Assembly (NCBI GenBank): GCA_963575745.1
Contig: CAUYUJ010004603.1
Location: 86,728 to 148,727, forward strand
Direction: 5' to 3'
Length of the DNA stretch: 62,000 nt
Source: Prorocentrum cordatum
Lineage: Eukaryota; Sar; Dinophyceae; Prorocentrales; Prorocentraceae
Position numbers and translations under genes: made by a program. Positions 51,142 to 61,985 of the stretch are shown here, piece after piece; position 1 is the first letter of the stretch, and every line of letters starts with the position of its first letter. The notes beneath the pieces were generated by a model. The model did not search any database, had not been told where the DNA came from, and saw nothing but the letters and a program-made list of their open reading frames with translations.

Positions 51142-53160
51142 CTCAGGAACGCCAAGAGCAAATTTAAACGTACTACAGGTACCATCGATCGTTGTTAATA
51201 TGAAAGGACAACGAGTAGTGCCCAATGTGCAAGCCTACGCTTGCGCAGTTTTCAAAGATCATGGTGGTGTCTGTTTGCAGGGTGGCTCCTGGAACGCTGG
51301 CCACACCTCGAAAGCTTCATGGCCCCATCGCGAGCTCCAGTGAGGGCCCCAGTGAGCAGCTATGTTCACATGGTAGGCCACGCCATGTCCACACACACCC
51401 CACGCAGTTCCTGGCCCCATAGCGAGTTCCTCTCTAGGCCACCACTCTGTTCACATGGCAGCCACGCCACAGTTCCAGCACACACCCCTCGAACTCTTCA
51501 TGACCCCATGGGTGGCTCCACCACCACAGGCCCTGTCAGAGGTCCTGTTCGCATGGAACCCCCAAAACAGGATGTATTCTACAAGCAGCACGCCACCCCT
51601 TACATGTTGCTTCATGGCCCATAGGGGGACCTGCTGAAGGCCTCAGTAGCTGTTCGCAGGGTGACACACAATAACAGCACACCACACATATTTCATTGCT
51701 CCATCGAAAGCTCCATCCATTGAGGGCCCCAGATGCCCCAGAGAGCTCCACCAGAGGCCCCAGTGGTTGCGTTTGCATGGCATCCCAATCGCTTGTTCCG
51801 TGGCCCCATGAGGGGGCCAACCGAAAGCAGTACACACAAGTGTCATATTCGCAAGTATTACTACATGTGGTGACTACTGGACCTTTTACCAATATACATA
51901 CAATTTCGATTGGACATGTATTATGTGTGTATGCGCTGTATTGTATGTATATTATATATACATATATATATACTAGCATAAGACAGGACAGGACAGTGCA
52001 TATGCACACCAAAGACAACTCAAGCGCAGGAACTGCCTGCAGGGACCACACGCACCACAGCAAGGCACGTTGCACAAAGCATGCACCAACACTGTCGCAC
52101 CATAGCATAGAACACGTTAGTAGTCACATCATGGTATATCCAGCATGTTTGTGCGCACACGTGAGCGAATGATGTTGACGATGATGCTGGTGATGAGTTT
52201 GTGACTGTGTGCGGGTGAGTGCGAGGAGAAGAGGGGGTGCGATCTCCTGCGCAGGGGTGTGCATAGAAAACAAGAACCACCCCACGTTTGATGTGGAGGA
52301 AAACGATGATGCGACTAATGAATTTGGCCTCTTGAGGCTCTCTTGGGAGGCCCATTGAAGGCCTCTCGGGCGTCTTGGAATGCGTGATCTCGGGCGCCTT
52401 GGATGCACCTTGGGCGTATTGGGGTGATCTTTGGGCGTCATGGGGCCCTCTTGGGCTGTCTTGGAGGCCTCTTGGGATCTTCTGGGCCTGCCTGAGGCCC
52501 TTCTTGAGTCCGAGAAAGCCATGTGGGGAGCAGCCCCAGAGTTCAGGGGAACGCGACACAGTCCAAGAGATTTCGTCAGAGAGGCGGTTTTGTAATTTGG
52601 GCTCTGGTCCCCTCAGGACTGAGGACTGAGGATCAGGGGGTTGGGCAATAGACTTGAGGACACGCCCACAACGTCCTCCTCCTCAATGTCCTTTCTGGGA
52701 TGATCCCCTCCTCAATTGTCTCCCCCTCTTCCCTCCATCATTGCTCCTCCCCTGTCTCTGCCTCTCCCCCCATCGCTCCCTTCTTCTATTGCCTGTGTGC
52801 CCATCTGCCTCTAACCACCCAGACCACCTTAGGCCAGCAGCTGCATGGGGGGGAGGAGGTGGAGGAGGATGAGGGAGGGGGGCAAGCATGAGCAGGAGCA
52901 GGACCAGAGGCAGCAGCAATAGTAGGAACAACAACAGTAGTAACAGCAGGAGCAGCAGCAGCAGCAGCAGCAGTGGCGAAGTGGGACCAGGACAAGGACG
53001 GAGGAGGGAGTAGGGGAGGAGGAGGAGGAGCGGCAGCAGCAGCAGCAGGACAAGAAAGTGCATGCTGCACGAATTCCCCTCATAATCACCCCCTCCCTCA
53101 TGGTCTGTGTCCCTGGATCGGCTGGGTTTGTGGGTCCAGTTTCCACCCCTATCTGACCAC
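51142..53160 (-). repeat. Copy 2 intron D/E: about 100-bp degenerate tandem repeat, CCT and GCA tracts
   Basis: CATGGCCCCATNGCGAGNTC with GTTCACATGG recurs at about 51319, 51411, 51498, 51613, 51700 and 51800. CTCTTGGGG words (J in reverse) lie at 52320-52500, CCT at 52670-52800, and GCAGCAGCA at 52905-53050. The donor reads GAC|GTGGTC. Confidence 0.6.
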
Positions 53161-53577
53161 GTCTGACGCCTGGAGCTGCAGCGTCTTCTGAACATCAGTC
53201 ATCATCGATGTAAAGTCCCTGGTGTCCTGGTCCTTTTTTGTGAACGCTGAGATTACCACATTGGAGTTCCAGAGGTGCTCTACTGCCTTCACGCTGTCCT
53301 TGTGGACATCCAGCTTCCACATGTTTTTCTTATGGGCAATCGCAGCAGAATGATTGGTCATCTTTGTTTGGAACACCAAAATCGCAGCTCTGTCGTACTT
53401 GAGCTGGTTCAGGGCCAACTCAAACTGGCTCTTCTCCAGCTGGGTCTTCTCCACTTCGATGGTCTTAAGGCCAGACCCGACTCCCCCCCCGTTCCTACCA
53501 CAGTGCGAGTCCATCAGTTCTGCAATGACCCCGATGTCTCGAATGTTGAATTTATCGGACTTCTCAGCCAGGGCAAC
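53161..53577 (-). CDS. Uncharacterised family, copy 2, exon D
   Basis: 417 nt, phase 0 to 0, between CTGCCTCCAAG|GTTGCC and GAC|GTGGTC. It reads VALAEKSDKFNIRDIGVIAE, LMDSHCGRNGGGVGSGLKTI, EVEKTQLEKSQFELALNQLK, YDRAAILVFQTKMTNHSAAI, MWKLDVHKDSVKAVEHLWNS and DFTSMMTDVQKTLQLQASD. The middle looks like a short coiled coil. Function is not recognised. Confidence 0.7.
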
Positions 53578-55002
53578 CTTGGAGGCAGCGCAGGCAAAAG
53601 TCAATGTACCATATGTGAGCACGTTTATACCGTGTCTCCAAATCCCAGGGCCCCCAGGTTTTACAGTGCCTCAAGGCCCCAGGCTTGTTTTAGTGGTTGG
53701 CTTCTATGCAGCATCCCCTAATCGCCAGTAGACCCCAGGCTGTTAAATCCCCACAGCCCTGTGGGTGTACGTGGTGTATTGAGCTTCCTCTTCCAAACTC
53801 CTTCACCCCCTCCCAGGTTGTTGTTTACCCCTCCCCCCATACCCCCTCCCCTGGATCTGGACAGGGGTGGCCCAAGCGATCAGAGTGTCCAAGATGGCAC
53901 AAGACGGCTCCAAGAGCGTTCCAGAGAGCCCATCATGAACTCCAAGATGGCTCAAGGTAGCTTCAGATTCCTTACGATTGCCCTGAAGACGCTCCATGAA
54001 GCCCCAAGAGCACCCCAAGACAGCTCCAAGAGGCCAAAGAGCTTACCACTGAAGCCTCCAAGAAGCCAACAACATCATTGGAACACCAACAAGAAGCAGC
54101 ACAGTATTATTGCCTTCTCGCCCCTTCGCATCCTCAAATGGCCTCGCGGGGGCCTCTTGGGGGCCTCTTAAGGGCCTCCTAAGGGCCTCTTGGGGGCCAC
54201 CTTGGGGTCATCTGGGGGCCTCTTGTGGCCCCTTGGGCACCCACTGACAGAAACAAACAAATCCTGGGCACCTCTTGGGGGCACCTTGGAGGATACCGAT
54301 CAAGGAAGAGGGGGGGGGGCCCTAAATTCGTGCCCCCCCCTCCCCCCCCCAATTCAGGAGCCCAGCACATCGAATCTTGGGTCGCCCTTGGAGCACTGTT
54401 GGCTGTTCCGAGGGCCATATTGGGCAGGGCTCTCTCGGGCCCCTCTCGGGGCCCTCTTGGGCCATCTTGGAGCCATCTTGAGGCCTTGGATGCGCCCCAA
54501 GAAGACCCCAAGCAGCCCCACCAAGGGGCCCTCTGAGGTACCCAAGATGCCCAAGAGCCTCCATGGACCACCAAGAGACCCCCAAGACGCCCCCAAGAGG
54601 CTTCCAAAAAGCTTCAAAGAGACATCTGAGAGTTGTCCAAGATGCTTCTGGCTATTATGCTGGTCCTCGTCCTCCTTCTCCTCCTCCACCTCCTCGTATT
54701 CATCCTCCTCCTCAGCATTATTCTCCTCCCTCCTGCTCCTCCTCCTCCTCCTCCTCCTCCTCCTCCTCCTGCTCCTCCGCCTCCCCCCCTCCTATTCATC
54801 ATCACTCTCCCCACTTCCTCATCCATCCATCCAGCCTCCTGATTCTCCTCATCCCTCCTTCGCTCAGTTCAGATGTCCCCATCTTTGCTCCCAGGCTTCC
54901 CTGGTCACCTCAACTCACCTGGGCGTCGTTTTTGGATGGGCTGGCACGGATATGCGAAGCGTCAACATTTTTTTTTTTTTTTTTTTGCAATCAGCTATTT
55001 AC
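53578..55002 (-). mobile_element. Copy 2 intron C/D, made of a composite J/K element
   Basis: The donor GAG|GTAAAT is followed on the minus strand by an A run of about 20, block K (54963-54903, GACGCTTCGCGTATCCGTGC), AGG repeats (54790-54660), CCTCTTGGGG-type arrays with both orientations (54640-53880), the CTGGATCTGGAC box near 53860 and C-rich sequence before the acceptor. The same parts in the same order occur in intron B/C and at 22-23.4 and 32.9-33.7 kb. Confidence 0.65.
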
Positions 55003-55197
55003 CTCCAGCTGCATCATGACGTGAGGATCCCCATCCACGAAGGGCTTGATCCAGCGCTCTTGCAACGCATCATCAGGGATCGGCATGGTGGCCTGGACCT
55101 CCCTCCCGATGGCGAGCACCGTCGCAGCTGCAACCGCTTTCTCCTCCATCTCAGCGCGCGGCATGGTCCTCCGCATAGCCTCCGGGACTGAGAGTGC
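55003..55197 (-). CDS. Uncharacterised family, copy 2, exon C
   Basis: 195 nt, phase 0 to 0, between TCTCTTCCCAG|GCACTC and GAG|GTAAAT. It reads ALSVPEAMRRTMPRAEMEEK, AVAAATVLAIGREVQATMPI, then DALQERWIKPFVDGDPHVMM. It aligns with the uninterrupted continuation of copy 1 exon B (LSRPEKLRERM ... MAALLTWIKTDLI). Confidence 0.72.
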
Positions 55198-57033
55198 CTG
55201 GGAAGAGATCTAGGTAGTAAGTTAATTTATGAGTTGCGTTAGGAGGAGGAACATATAATACTTGCACTATCAGACAGCACCAGACCTGCATTGCTTACAG
55301 AAACCCTCATGGCCCAACAGACCTCCTCCTTGCCATCAGAGACATACATGCATGCTTTCAGGAAGACATCTACTGTTATTATTGATAAGATGGCAGGCCC
55401 ACCATTTCTGTAGGGAGTGATTGGAGGACGCCATATGAGGGAGGGCCCCTTGCCCCCTGGGTCTGGGTAGGAGGGGCCAAGAGGGTCTAGAGCATCATGC
55501 AAGACGGCCCAGCATGGTTCCAGGGGCTCTATTATTACTACTATCTAGATGGTCAAAGACAGCCTCCAAGATGGTTTCAGATTGCGTGGTGAGATGGGAC
55601 AAGATGGCTTCAAACAGGCTCTAGGAAGACACCTCAAGACCACTCCCAGATTTGTCTTAGTGGCTTCAGATACCCACATGTCAGCGCCAGCTATGCTGAA
55701 GACCCCCAGGACCCCAGAGAGACCCTCTGACTCCTGCCCCGGCACGACCTGCTTTCTCCTACACTGACGAGACACGAGCGCTTTTGGCTCAAAGCGATTT
55801 GCGCTCAGGCGCCAAAGTGCCCACCAGGAGGAGGAGGAGGGAGGAGGAGGAGGAGGGAGGAGGAAGAGGAGGAGGGAGGAGGAGGAGGAGGAGGAGGAGG
55901 AGGAGAAGGACAAGGAGGAGAAGGAGGAAGGAGGGGGAGGAGGAGGAGGAGGAGAGAGGAGAGGAGGAGGGAGGAAGGAGGAGGAGGAAAAGGGACGAGG
56001 AGGGAAGGAGGAGGAAGAGGAGGGAGGAAAAGAGGAGGAAGGAGGAGGAGGAAGGAGAGAGGAGAGTACCCTCCCCCTCCTCCCCCTCCTCCTCCTGGAG
56101 GACAGGGGCCGACAAGGCTTTCACCTCTCACGCCCTCAGGGATCGCACGTGGCACCACGGCTTCTCACCCCATGCCCAACAGGCTGGGCCTGCTCCCCTG
56201 CGCCCCCTGCCTAGGTCCTCAGTCCCCTCCTGCTCCCCCTCCTGCTCCCCTCCTGCTCCCCTCCTCCTCCTCCTCCTCCTCTCCTCTCCTCCTCCTCCTC
56301 CTTCCCTCCTCCTTGTCCTTGTCCTCGTCCTCCTCCTCTTTCTCCTCCTCCTCCTCCTCCTCGTCCTCCCGTTCCTCCTCCTCCTCCTCCTCCTCCTCCT
56401 CCACCTTCTCCTCATCCCCCCCCCCTCCTCCTACTCCACCTCCTCCTCATCATCATCCTCCCCCTCCTCCTCCTCCTCCTCCTCATCCTCCTCCTCATCC
56501 TTCTCCTGCTCCTCCTCCTCCTCCTTCTCCTCCCCCACATCACAGTGGGGCCCTTATCACAGTTGCACAGCGGGTCAGCCAGATGCAGAACTGGGGACCA
56601 GATCGGAAGCGAGTGGGCCCAGCATTTTGTTGCCTTCCCCTCTTCATTGAGTAGTAGTGGTGAAGTGGGCAGGGTAAGAGATGGGGAGATGGGGAGGAGG
56701 TGGGCGGAGCAGGTCCTCCTCAGAGCTGGCAGGGCAGGGTCGCCTTGCCAGCAGCATAAGGAGAGCTTGCAACCAATCTTGTTTTACCTCCTGAGCTCCT
56801 CATTCTCCGCCCTCAACCCTCATCTGTCTGTCTCCCCCCATCGAAGCACAACGACAGCTAGCTGGCTCGCTCATTGTTCCTACACTCCCCTGGTCGCTCA
56901 TCACCTGGGCATCGTTTCAGGACAGGTTGGCAGGGATACGCGAAGCGTCATCAGCTTGTGTTGGGGTTTAGGTTGTTTGCTCTCATAGGCTCATGGCTTC
57001 TTGTTGACTTGTTGGGTTTCCCCCCCTGGATGC
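55198..57033 (-). mobile_element. Copy 2 intron B/C (GC-AG), composite J/K, absent from copy 1
   Basis: Minus-strand ends CAG|GCATCC and TCCCAG|GCACTC give a GC-AG intron with clean phase. Block K lies at 56949-56890, then CCT and AGG tracts (56540-55825), J-like words (55740-55500) and a TGGGTCTGGG box (about 55455). Copy 1 codes straight through this position, so the intron was gained in copy 2 or lost in copy 1. Confidence 0.75.
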
Positions 57034-57513
57034 CTGATGGCTGATGTGCTGCGCCATCAGGGCCATGGAGGCCCGGGTGATCTTGGCGCGCTCGTTCCAC
57101 GCCTTGCTGGCGCCACGGGGGGCAAAGCCAGGGTAGATCTTCTTGTTGGCCAGGGCTTGGTCACTCCAGGGGCTCCTCTCCCAACCAATCTTTGAAACGA
57201 GGTCCATAATGGCATGGTAGGCAGCAGGGGGCATCAGCTCCATGATGTTCTTGATTGATTGCGCTTTCTCGCCAACGATCTGGGAGCTCCGGGAGGCCTG
57301 GGCATTCCAGGTCCGAATCACCCCACCAGAGTCGCTCTCCCCACATTTGACAAGGGCCATCAGGGAATGCACCCAGGTCACGGCGTTGGGGGGCTTCCGG
57401 ATCGACCCCCTGATGCTCTCCTTGAAATTGTAGAACACCTCCTCTTTCGCCCTGCTGAATTGGAAGGCGTTGCATGACACGCTCTTCAGGGTAGCGTAGA
57501 GCGTGGGCTGCGA
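57034..57513 (-). CDS. Uncharacterised family, copy 2, exon B
   Basis: 480 nt, phase 0 to 0, after CCCCCACAG. It reads SQPTLYATLKSVSCNAFQFS, RAKEEVFYNFKESIRGSIRK, PPNAVTWVHSLMALVKCGES, VIRTWNAQASRSSQIVGEKA, SIKNIMELMPPAAYHAIMDL, GWERSPWSDQALANKKIYPG and ends MALMAQHISHQ at a GC donor. Strong alignment with 51-681; no domain is recognised. Confidence 0.8.
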
Positions 57514-57867
57514 CTGTGGGGGAAGTGAAGAAGTATTGGCATTGTTTCGGGGCCCTCAGGAGGAGGAGGAGGAGGGGGGGGAGGAGAAGGAGGAGGAGGA
57601 GGAGGAGGCTCCAGGAGAGGGAGGCCCTCAGGAGGAGGAGGAGGAGGAGGAGGAGGAGGGCGAGGCCTTCAGGAGAAGGAGGAGGCCCTCCTTGCCTTGC
57701 CAATAAGGGGGGGCCCTAAAGAAAAGGAGGAGGAAGTAGGAGGAGGGGCCATCTGCCAGGTTACCACGCCACATGCATCGACGACCACAATACCCACTGT
57801 AGGCTGGGCAAGGGGCAAGGGCACAAGTGGGAGCAATGCAATCAGGGGGGCATGATTGTCAGGAAAC
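57514..57867 (-). repeat. Copy 2 intron A/B, AGG microsatellite
   Basis: AGG triplets at 57555-57740. The donor ACC|GTTTCC and acceptor CCCACAG|TCGCAG are canonical, and the position is shared with copy 1. Confidence 0.75.
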
Positions 57868-58410
57868 GGTTGGCCCCTTCTGTTGGCACGTGGCCTCCAG
57901 GAGCTTCTCAGCTTGGACCCCGTCCTCTATCAGCAAGGACACCAAAGCCAATGCTGTGAGAACCCTGGCCTGGCCCTTCACGTACATCACGCTCTGCACT
58001 TTCAGGGGGAATTCCACGCCAGGAGTGGGCCAACTCGGCTCGAAGCTGCCGATGAAGTCGTTGCTCAGGCAGTCCCTGCTGACCTTGATGGAGTCCCCGA
58101 TGGTCCGGAAGCCATCTGTGAGATACTGGTCCACCAGCTCCATCGTCAGGGCCTCCCCCGGGGGGGCCTTCTTGGAGGCCAAGTCATGGAACGAGAAATA
58201 GGACAGATGAAGATTGAAGGTGTCGACTGGCATCGCGCCACCAAGGTGGTATGTAGTGTCTTGTGACATAGGCAAAAGCTTCATGATTGCATTTGCGAAG
58301 TCAACGCGCTCACGCTTCCCAGGGTACATCTTCTGCAAGTAGTTCCGTGGCCCCCCATGCGTGGTGCACAATGTCTGCATGGCGTTCATGATGGAATCCT
58401 TCGTTGCCTC
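57868..58410 (-). CDS. Uncharacterised family, copy 2, exon A
   Basis: 543 nt, phase 0 to 0, after CGCCACCCTTGGAG. It reads EATKDSIMNAMQTLCTTHGG, PRNYLQKMYPGKRERVDFAN, FNLHLSYFSFHDLASKKAPP, MELVDQYLTDGFRTIGDSIK, VEFPLKVQSVMYVKGQARVL and TALALVSLLIEDGVQAEKLL. It aligns throughout with 1069-1965, the conserved core being YVKGQARVxTxLAL followed by an IEDGV element. Confidence 0.8.
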
Positions 58411-58727
58411 CTCCAAGGGTGGCGAAGGAGGGTTGAGCAGCCCCGTTCCCACCCTGCCCCCATTGAACCCCAGGATCCAAACCGAACATGATTGTTCTAC
58501 TATGCATATACACAGGATACACACTACAACACTACAAGTGTGTATATATACACACCTTACTATAATATTATGTGTGCACACATACGGCCCTGCCTCATGT
58601 GCATATGTACACATATTCATACAAGTATTATTATACTCCACGCATGATTACATTCGTATGATTATGCGTGCGCATGCTAATGCGTGTTTATGATATGTTA
58701 TGTATATGTGTATATATATACCGCCAC
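58411..58727 (-). repeat. Copy 2 intron A'/A, TG/TA-rich, absent from copy 1
   Basis: Ends CAA|GTGGCG and TTGGAG|GAGGCA on the minus strand; the body is TATATA and TGTGTGCAC-rich. Copy 1 is a single exon here. Confidence 0.6.
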
Positions 58728-58865
58728 TTGTTGGTGACAGACGCTTCGGTTATCCCCAATGTCCTGAGCCAGAGCCGCTGTGCCAGGGGCATCACGAACA
58801 ATAAGGCCCCAGTCGTCGTCAGCTGTGAGTTGCGTGTTCGCTGTGGCCGGAGCTGCGCCATCACC
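58728..58865 (-). CDS. Uncharacterised family, copy 2, exon A' (acidic N-terminal part)
   Basis: 138 nt reading GDGAAPATANTQLTADDDWG, LIVRDAPGTAALAQDIGDNR, SVCHQQ before a GT donor. TQLTADDDWGLIVRDAPG aligns with TQSADVAWGLVEPIDVEE of copy 1, which supports it. The 5' end (CCCTGAG acceptor at about 58866) is a guess. Confidence 0.55.
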
Positions 58866-58997
58866 CTCAGGGGGCCCAAAGAGGCATGTCCCCCCCCCCC
58901 TGTCCTGGACACCCTATCTATCCAGAAGTGGCAGCACTGGCAGGGGTGACCTCAGATAATGAATAATAATGCAGGAATATTGTTGGGTGCCCAGGAA

Positions 58998-59230
58998 TTA
59001 AGGCCCAGGAGGGCATGTCGAAGCAGAAGAGGGAGCAGGGGGAGAAGGAGGAAGAGGAGGAGGAGGAGGGTGAAAAACGCGTGGGGGGGGGGGAGGGGTG
59101 GAGGGCATGTCGAAGCAGAAGAGGGAGCAGGGGGAGAAGGAGGAAGAGGAGGAGGAGGAGGGTGAAAAACGCGTGGGGGGGGGGGAGGGGTGGAGGAATA
59201 AAAGGGGGAGCAGGGAGAGGCCCTGAATCA
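58998..59230. repeat. Duplicated 100-bp GGGCATGTCGAAGCAGAAGA unit
   Basis: GGGCATGTCGAAGCAGAAGA, GAGCAGGGGGAGAAGGAGGA, GGTGAAAAACGCGTGGGGGG occurs at about 59011 and again at about 59104. Confidence 0.85.
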
Positions 59231-59244
59231 GCCCATGATTTTGC

Positions 59245-59329
59245 AGAGGTAAGGGTCTCAGTGAGAATGCCAGGATCCAGGCGCCAGTTCTTCTTGTTGT
59301 GCTCCCAGACATGGGTTCCCTGGGGGGTC
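59245..59329 (-). CDS. Possible further upstream exon of copy 2
   Basis: A minus frame reads TPQGTHVWEHNKKNWRLDPG then ILTETLTSAKSW, coding-like, and ends at the scaffold gap. There is no homologue in copy 1 and no convincing donor. Confidence 0.25.
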
Positions 59330-59429
59330 NNNNNNNNNNNNNNNNNNNNNNNNNNNNNNNNNNNNNNNNNNNNNNNNNNNNNNNNNNNNNNNNNNNNNNN
59401 NNNNNNNNNNNNNNNNNNNNNNNNNNNNN
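59330..59429. other. Assembly gap, 100 N
   Basis: Exactly 100 unknown bases, the usual placeholder for a scaffold join of unknown size. Continuity of 59430-62000 with the rest is not proved. Confidence 1.
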
Positions 59430-59797
59430 CCTCAGCCTGCTTCAGCCTCAGCCTCAGTCTGCCTTCAGCCTCGGCCTCAGCCTCAGCCTGCCTCAGCCTC
59501 AGCCTGCATCAGCCTCAGCCTCAGCCTCAGCCTGCCTCAGCATCAGCCTGCCTCAGCCTCAGCCTCAGCCTGCCTCAGCCTCAGCTCAGCCTGCTTCAGC
59601 CTCAGCCTCAGTCTGCCTTCAGCCTCGGCCTCAGCCTCAGCCTGCCTCAGCCTCAGCCATCAGCCTCAGCCTCAGCCTCAGCCTCAGCCTGCCTCAGCCT
59701 CAGCCTCAGCCTGCTTCAGCCTCAGCCTCAGTCTGCCTTCAGCCTGAGCCTCAGCCTCACCCTGCATCAGCCTCAGCCTCAGCCTCAGCCTCAGGCT
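59430..59797. repeat. CCTCAG/CCTGCCTCAG hexamer-based satellite
   Basis: CCTCAG units with regular GCCTGCCTCAG and CTTCAG variants, forming higher-order repeats of roughly 130 bp. Confidence 0.9.
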
Positions 59798-60115
59798 CCG
59801 GGCATTCAAAATGTGGCCCGGGAGTGCAGTTCTGGGGAGTCGAAGAGCACGAAGTGGCCTACAGTTGGCTCCGGGCATCCAAAATGTGGCCCGGGAATGG
59901 AGTTCTGGGAAGTCGAAGAGCACGAAGTGGCCTACAGTTGGCTCCGGGCATCCAAAATGTGGCCCGGGAATGGAGTTCTGGGAAGTCGAAGAGCACGAAG
60001 TGGCCTACACGGGACGAAAGTAGAGCACGAAGTGGCCTACAGTTGGCTTCGGGCATTCAAAATGTGGCCCGGGAATGGAGTTCTGGGAGGTCGAAGAGCA
60101 CGAAGTGTGTGACTG
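59798..60115. repeat. 73-bp tandem repeat, about four units
   Basis: GGCATNCAAAATGTGGCCCG recurs at 59801, 59874, 59947 and 60052. The last step is 105 bp, one unit plus a 32-bp insertion. Confidence 0.9.
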
Positions 60116-60698
60116 TTTGCTTAAAACGAGCCCGGCCCTGAGCCCGGCCCTCGCTGTCCGAATGCCGCCCAGACCTCCCTTCTGAGTCATCAGATGCTCT
60201 CTTTTGACACCACTAGAAACCTATCAGTCTTCGCTGTTAGGTAAAAACGGCTACGCCATCCAAAGTGAAGATCAACGCCGAAGGTCGAGGACAAACCCTC
60301 TGAGCCCAATAAACGGCTGCGGAGGCATCCGTACCCCCTGCAAAAGAGCGAGTGGAAATCCAATGCAGGGCGAGCACCCACGGCCCCGGAGGACGCGGGC
60401 GCCTTTGGGGCATTCTGAGGAAACCCACGGCAAGCCGCCGACCCACATCCAGCTACGCTACGCTACTCACGATCGGCCCGAAGGCCGTGCCAATTCAGAG
60501 TTCGGGGGGAAAACTCCAGCGCGCTGTCTGAGTTCAGTCGAGAGGAGGCCACAAAAGAGGGTGAAGCATGAGAGCCCCTTTGCCGAAAGTCAGAGCCCCA
60601 ATGGAGATACACCAATCGATGAGCATTCCAAGGTGGAGAACCCAAACACGAAGAACGTGAAGGCACCCTTCAAAGTCTGTGGGTTACCCTGAGCTTCG
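60116..60698. other. Unique spacer, no gene seen
   Basis: A plus frame at 60204-60692 is open for 162 codons but shows no conserved motif, no repeats and no second copy. Confidence 0.4.
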
Positions 60699-60935
60699 TG
60701 GGCCCTGGAAACGACAAGGCAATTTTTTTACCGGTTCCATTTTGCCGTTTTTTGGCCGGATCCGACGCCGTTTTTTACCGGTTCCGTCGCCGTTTGTTGA
60801 CCTGTTCCAGCTCCGGTTCCGATCCTGGAGCAGTTTTTTTGCCGTTTCGGGTCGCCGTTTGTTTGCCGTTCCCATGTTCAAAGGGCATTTTGCTGGAAAC
60901 GGTGAAAAAACGGCCCTGCCGTTTCCGGGGCCCAC
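60699..60935. mobile_element. Inverted-repeat element with GTGGGCC ends
   Basis: Left GTGGGCCCTGGAAACGACAA and, reading in from the right, GTGGGCCCCGGAAACGGCAG, about 23 bp with few mismatches. The body repeats GCCGTTTTTTACCGGTTCC and related words. No clear target-site duplication. Confidence 0.65.
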
Positions 60936-61114
60936 AAAGACCCGGAGCCCTCGCGCCAGCTGCTGGAGTCACTGCAGAAAGGCTGCACTTCTGTCAGGAG
61001 GCAAGTGGAGGGCCGATCCTCCCGACTCCCCCGCTTGCCCTCTCCCGCCGCCCTCCTCCGAGGAGCGCAGCCTGCTGCCATGCTTCCGCCGCTGCCTATT
61101 CTTCTTTCAAAGTG

Positions 61115-61324
61115 TTAGGAGGTAATTACGTACTGGGAAGTCTTCGTCGGAAGGATCAAAGAGGATTAAGCCCCATTTGGGAGCTGCTACGCCGGAGTAG
61201 GCCTCGGATTCAGCGGGATTCAGCCGGATTGAGCGGGACTATGCGGGATCTAGCGGGCTTGAGCCGGATCTCGGATCAGGGCAAACGCAGAATTCCACCT
61301 CCCAGGAGTGGCATCCGAACCTAC
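61115..61324 (+). mobile_element. Repeat family H, copy 2
   Basis: TTAGGAGGTAATTACGTACT, AAGCCCCATTTGGGAGCTGC, GATTCAGCGGGATTCAGCCG and GGCATCCGAACC, as at 24069. Confidence 0.7.
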
Positions 61325-61339
61325 TCTTCCCTCAAGAAG

Positions 61340-61474
61340 CTTGCCGTCGCTCGGACGTCCCTTTCCCGTGCATCTTTCGGTGTCGTGTGCGTGCTCTTTT
61401 TGTTGCTCGATGGTCCAGGATGGTCCTCCAAGGTTCTCGCCGAGAAAAAACGCACACGTCCGAGCGATGCCGAG
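61340..61474 (+). mobile_element. Family A MITE, copy 6
   Basis: CTTGCCGTCGCTCGGACGT and CACGTCCGAGCGATGCCGAG ends; interior TTTTTGTTGCTCGATGGTCC resembles copies 4 and 7. Confidence 0.8.
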
Positions 61475-61485
61475 GAAGTGGGTCC

Positions 61486-61985
61486 AGCCGCGAATCCACG
61501 ATCTGCACCACAGATCCCCATTTCCCATATTTTCAACTATTTTTAAGGCTTTGGTCTTTCCCCCCACTTCCCATATTTCCCCATATTTTCTAGGGGAATC
61601 GACGATTAGTTGTGTCTGTGTGCTTCTTACCCTCCTGCTACACTCGAATCTCAAAATCCTCGAGGCGCTGGGGGAGAAGAACCGGGCATCCGTACCGCTG
61701 CCCTTCGCCCCGTTTTCCCCTTTTTGGGCCTCCTGGGCCTCCCTCGTCGTCACCGTCGGACCCAGCCGCGAAAATCAACGATCTGCGCCGCAGCTCCCCA
61801 TCGACGGCGACACCGACCGACGTCTCCCGAGGTCCGCGGAGGCTCCCGAGGAGAGGGAGGGGGGGAGGGGGGGGGGAGGGGAGGGGGGGAGGGAGGGGGG
61901 GAGGGAAGGGGGGGGAGGAAGGGGGCGAGGGAGGGGGGAGGGGGAAGGGAGGGCCCAGCCGCGAATCACGATCTGCACCGCATAC
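61486..61985. repeat. CCAGCCGCGAAT...ACGATCTGC repeats around a G-rich tract
   Basis: CCAGCCGCGAATC-type words followed by ACGATCTGCNCCNCA occur near 61486, 61760 and 61948. Between the last two, 61845-61945 is almost pure GGGAGGGGGG on the plus strand. Confidence 0.65.
61513..61637 (+). mobile_element. Family G element, copy 6 (left end lost)
   Basis: GATCCCCATTTCCCATATTT, CCCACTTCCCATATTTCCCC, GGGGAATCGACGATTAGTTG and TGTGTCTGTGTGCTTCTTAC. The AAGGGGCCC start is missing. Confidence 0.75.

Noticed and set aside
54967-54988. Poly-T as a poly-A tail of a retrocopy on the minus strand
   Set aside because: It follows a canonical GT donor by about 15 bases inside an intron between phase-matched exons; more likely a homopolymer in the composite element.
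55783-55794. TTTTGGCTCAAA as a spliced-leader relic
   Set aside because: Only 11 bases match, the final G is displaced, and it sits in a local inverted repeat (GAGCGC...GCGCTC).
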